A DNA stretch of 39,771 bases from Lachnospiraceae bacterium UBA2734 (GTDB lineage: Bacteria > Bacillota > Clostridia > Lachnospirales > Lachnospiraceae), in assembly GCA_002353635.1 (NCBI GenBank), contig DEKA01000011.1, positions 1-39,771 of the forward strand, given 5' to 3'. The notes under the pieces are model-generated. The model had not been told where the DNA came from, made no database searches, and saw only the letters and a list, made by a program, of their open reading frames with translations. Each line of letters starts with the position of its first letter. Positions within the stretch are counted from its first letter, which is position 1. Made by a program: the position numbers and the translations under genes. Below are positions 37,906 through 39,771 of this stretch, in pieces.

Positions 37906-39771
37906 TTAATTATCTCCCTGTGCCTTCACGTCATCCTTCGGCTTCGGCCCTATATATCCGCACTCCTGGTTCATGCACACGAGCTTATTGCCCTTTTCGA
38001 GAAGCATGCCGCCGCACCTCGGGCACTTCTCCTTAGAGGGCTTTTGCCACACCATGAAGTCGCACTCCGGATTGCCGAGGCACCCGTAATATTTTCTGCC
38101 CTTCCTGGTCTTCTTGATGACGATGTCCTTCCCGCACTTCGGACACTTGACGCCGATCTTCTCGTAATAGGGCTTGGTATTGCGGCATTCGGGAAAACCG
38201 GGGCAGGCGAGGAACTTGCCGTGCGGTCCGTACTTGATCACCATGTGCCTTCCGCACTTCTCGCAGATGACGTCTGTCACCTCGTCGGCGATCGTCACCT
38301 TATCGAGCTCCTTCTCCGCCTTTTTCACGGCCGCATCCAGGTCCGGGTAGAAGTTCTCAATGATGGTCTTCCAGCGGACCTTTCCCTCTGCTACACCGTC
38401 GAGAAGACTCTCGAGATTGGCTGTGAAGGTCGGATCAACGATCTCAGGGAACGACTTCTTCATGATATTGTTCACGGCTTCGCCGAGCTCAGTCATGTAG
38501 AGGTTTTTATTCTCCTTTGTCACGTAGTGGCGGGCGAGAATGGTCGTGATCGTCGGCGCGTAAGTGGAGGGGCGCCCTATGCCCTGCTCCTCAAGAGCTC
38601 GTACAAGCGATGCCTCAGTGTAGTGCGGGGCCGGCTGCGTGAAATGCTGCTGCGCATCCAGATCATGGAGTGTCAGGACACTCTCCTCGGAGAGGCCCTT
38701 CATCAGCGTCCCTTCGCTCTTCTCGTCATCCGCCGGTGAGTACACGCGAAGGAAGCCGTCAAAAGCAATCCGGGAACACGGCATAGTGAAGAGATAGCTT
38801 CCATCCGCTCCCTCTGCCTTTACACGCACCTGCGTCTGCTCGATCTTTGCAGGGGCCATGCGGCAGGCGGCGAAGCGGTTCCAGATGAGCTTATACAGTC
38901 TGAACTGGTCTCTCTCGAGAGAATCCTTAACGGCATCAGGTGTTCTGGTGATGTCCGTAGGACGGATGGCTTCGTGTGCATCCTGGATCTTCTCTCCGTT
39001 CGACTTCTGTCCAACGGTGGAGAGATACTCCTCTCCGTAATGCTCTTTAATATAGTCCGCGGAAGCAGTCATCGCCTCATCCGCGATTCTGGTGCTGTCT
39101 GTACGCAGATAGGTGATCAGGGCAACCGTACCCGCGCCTTTGATGTCAACGCCCTCATAGAGCTGCTGGGCGATGCGCATCGTCTTCTGCGTGGAGAAAT
39201 TGAGTGCCTTCGATGCCTCCTGCTGGAGGGTGGACGTTGTAAAGGGGAGCGGGGATTTGCGCTCTCTCGTCGATTTTCTGATCTCTGAGACGCTGTAATG
39301 CGCATCCTGAAGAGCCGCCTTCAGCGCATCCGCAGCCTCTTTGTTGTCGATCTGTGCCTTCTTCGCCGCATCTCCCTGGAGTGGTCCGTAGTAGTGGGCG
39401 ATCAGGGGCTTCTTCTCACCCTTGACATCCAGGACGGCGTCCATCGTCCAGTATTCCTGCGGGATGAAGGCAGCGATCTCATCTTCCCTGTCTCCGATCA
39501 TGCGCAGTGCTACGGACTGCACACGGCCTGCAGAGAGGCCTCTTTTGACCTTCGCCCAAAGGAGCGGGCTGATCTCATAGCCCACGATCCTGTCGAGGAC
39601 ACGCCTTGCCTGCTGGGCATCCACAAGGTTCATGTCGATGTCGCGCGGGTGATGAAAGGACTCCGTCACCGCTTTCTTCGTGATCTCATTGAAGGTAACT
39701 CTCGAATATTTGCGGTCCTGAAGCCCCAGTGCCGCAGTCAGATGCCACGAGATGGCCTCTCCCTCGCGGTC
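37906..39771 (-). CDS. topA: DNA topoisomerase I, cut by right edge
   Basis: Type IA topoisomerase that relaxes negative supercoils. 621 residues are present; the N-terminal hundred or so, including most of the TOPRIM domain, lie beyond the window. The frame enters with DREGEAISWHL, the end of TOPRIM, and shows the active-site segment ITYLRTDST with the catalytic Tyr, LLWAKVKRGLSAGRVQSVAL, and GIGRPSTYAPTI. Three C-terminal zinc-ribbon repeats follow (CEKCG...CPGFPEC, CPKCG...CLGNPEC, CPRCG...CMNQEC). It is upstream of codY. Confidence 0.97.
   Translation of the reverse strand, partial: DREGEAISWHLTAALGLQDRKYSRVTFNEITKKAVTESFHHPRDIDMNLVDAQQARRVLDRIVGYEISPLLWAKVKRGLSAGRVQSVALRMIGDREDEIAAFIPQEYWTMDAVLDVKGEKKPLIAHYYGPLQGDAAKKAQIDNKEAADALKAALQDAHYSVSEIRKSTRERKSPLPFTTSTLQQEASKALNFSTQKTMRIAQQLYEGVDIKGAGTVALITYLRTDSTRIADEAMTASADYIKEHYGEEYLSTVGQKSNGEKIQDAHEAIRPTDITRTPDAVKDSLERDQFRLYKLIWNRFAACRMAPAKIEQTQVRVKAEGADGSYLFTMPCSRIAFDGFLRVYSPADDEKSEGTLMKGLSEESVLTLHDLDAQQHFTQPAPHYTEASLVRALEEQGIGRPSTYAPTITTILARHYVTKENKNLYMTELGEAVNNIMKKSFPEIVDPTFTANLESLLDGVAEGKVRWKTIIENFYPDLDAAVKKAEKELDKVTIADEVTDVICEKCGRHMVIKYGPHGKFLACPGFPECRNTKPYYEKIGVKCPKCGKDIVIKKTRKGRKYYGCLGNPECDFMVWQKPSKEKCPRCGGMLLEKGNKLVCMNQECGYIGPKPKDDVKAQGDN

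Overview
The window looks like a chromosomal segment of a Gram-positive clostridial bacterium, most likely Lachnospiraceae. Evidence is the alpha2-type glycyl-tRNA synthetase, CodY, the MecA adaptor, an M16C (PreP-like) peptidase, an LPXTG-like surface protein, Shine-Dalgarno sequences of the AGGAGG type, moderately GC-rich codon use and mostly leftward transcription. The taxon is an inference from gene content; no rRNA marker is present.

Layout, left to right. (1) 1-2199: 5' part of glyS (cut by the left edge), an Arg/Gly-rich single-pass membrane protein of unknown function with a clear promoter, and recO. (2) 2189-6373: era overlapping recO, then a large M16C zinc peptidase; a perfect Gram-positive SOS (LexA) palindrome sits in its promoter. 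(3) 6604-10541: tmRNA (ssrA, rightward) converging on smpB, with rnr and secG upstream of smpB. This is a trans-translation / RNA quality-control block. (4) 10713-11340: rpsT, the only rightward protein gene, with a consensus promoter and terminator. (5) 11344-14863: two G3E (CobW-type) GTPases, one with a histidine-rich loop and one with a C-terminal domain resembling the YcgQ/DUF1980 group, then a membrane protein of unknown function and the RNase P RNA gene. (6) 15005-24947: a surface-structure island with a 2544-residue adhesin (InlB-like repeats followed by 13 MBG-like repeats), a chimeric remnant of signal peptidase I, and an FctA-like pilin gene interrupted by three frameshifts. It appears to be a decaying or switchable pilus/adhesin locus. 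(7) 25187-29361: a cassette of nucleoside-phosphorylase-like protein, spore-photoproduct-lyase-like radical SAM enzyme, short-chain dehydrogenase and EamA transporter. This is the best candidate for an undescribed pathway. (8) 29384-33161: LUD-domain protein, metA and ligA. (9) 33187-36789: rluB-family pseudouridine synthase, mecA, tsf and rpsB, with a structured leader before rpsB. (10) 36881-39771: codY and the 3' part of topA (5' end beyond the right edge).

Most of the window is core housekeeping (DNA repair, ribosome assembly and rescue, RNA decay, translation, nutrient sensing). The accessory parts are the adhesin/pilin island at about 15.1-25.0 kb and the radical-SAM cassette at about 25.2-29.4 kb. 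All homology statements come from reading motifs by eye; no database search was run.
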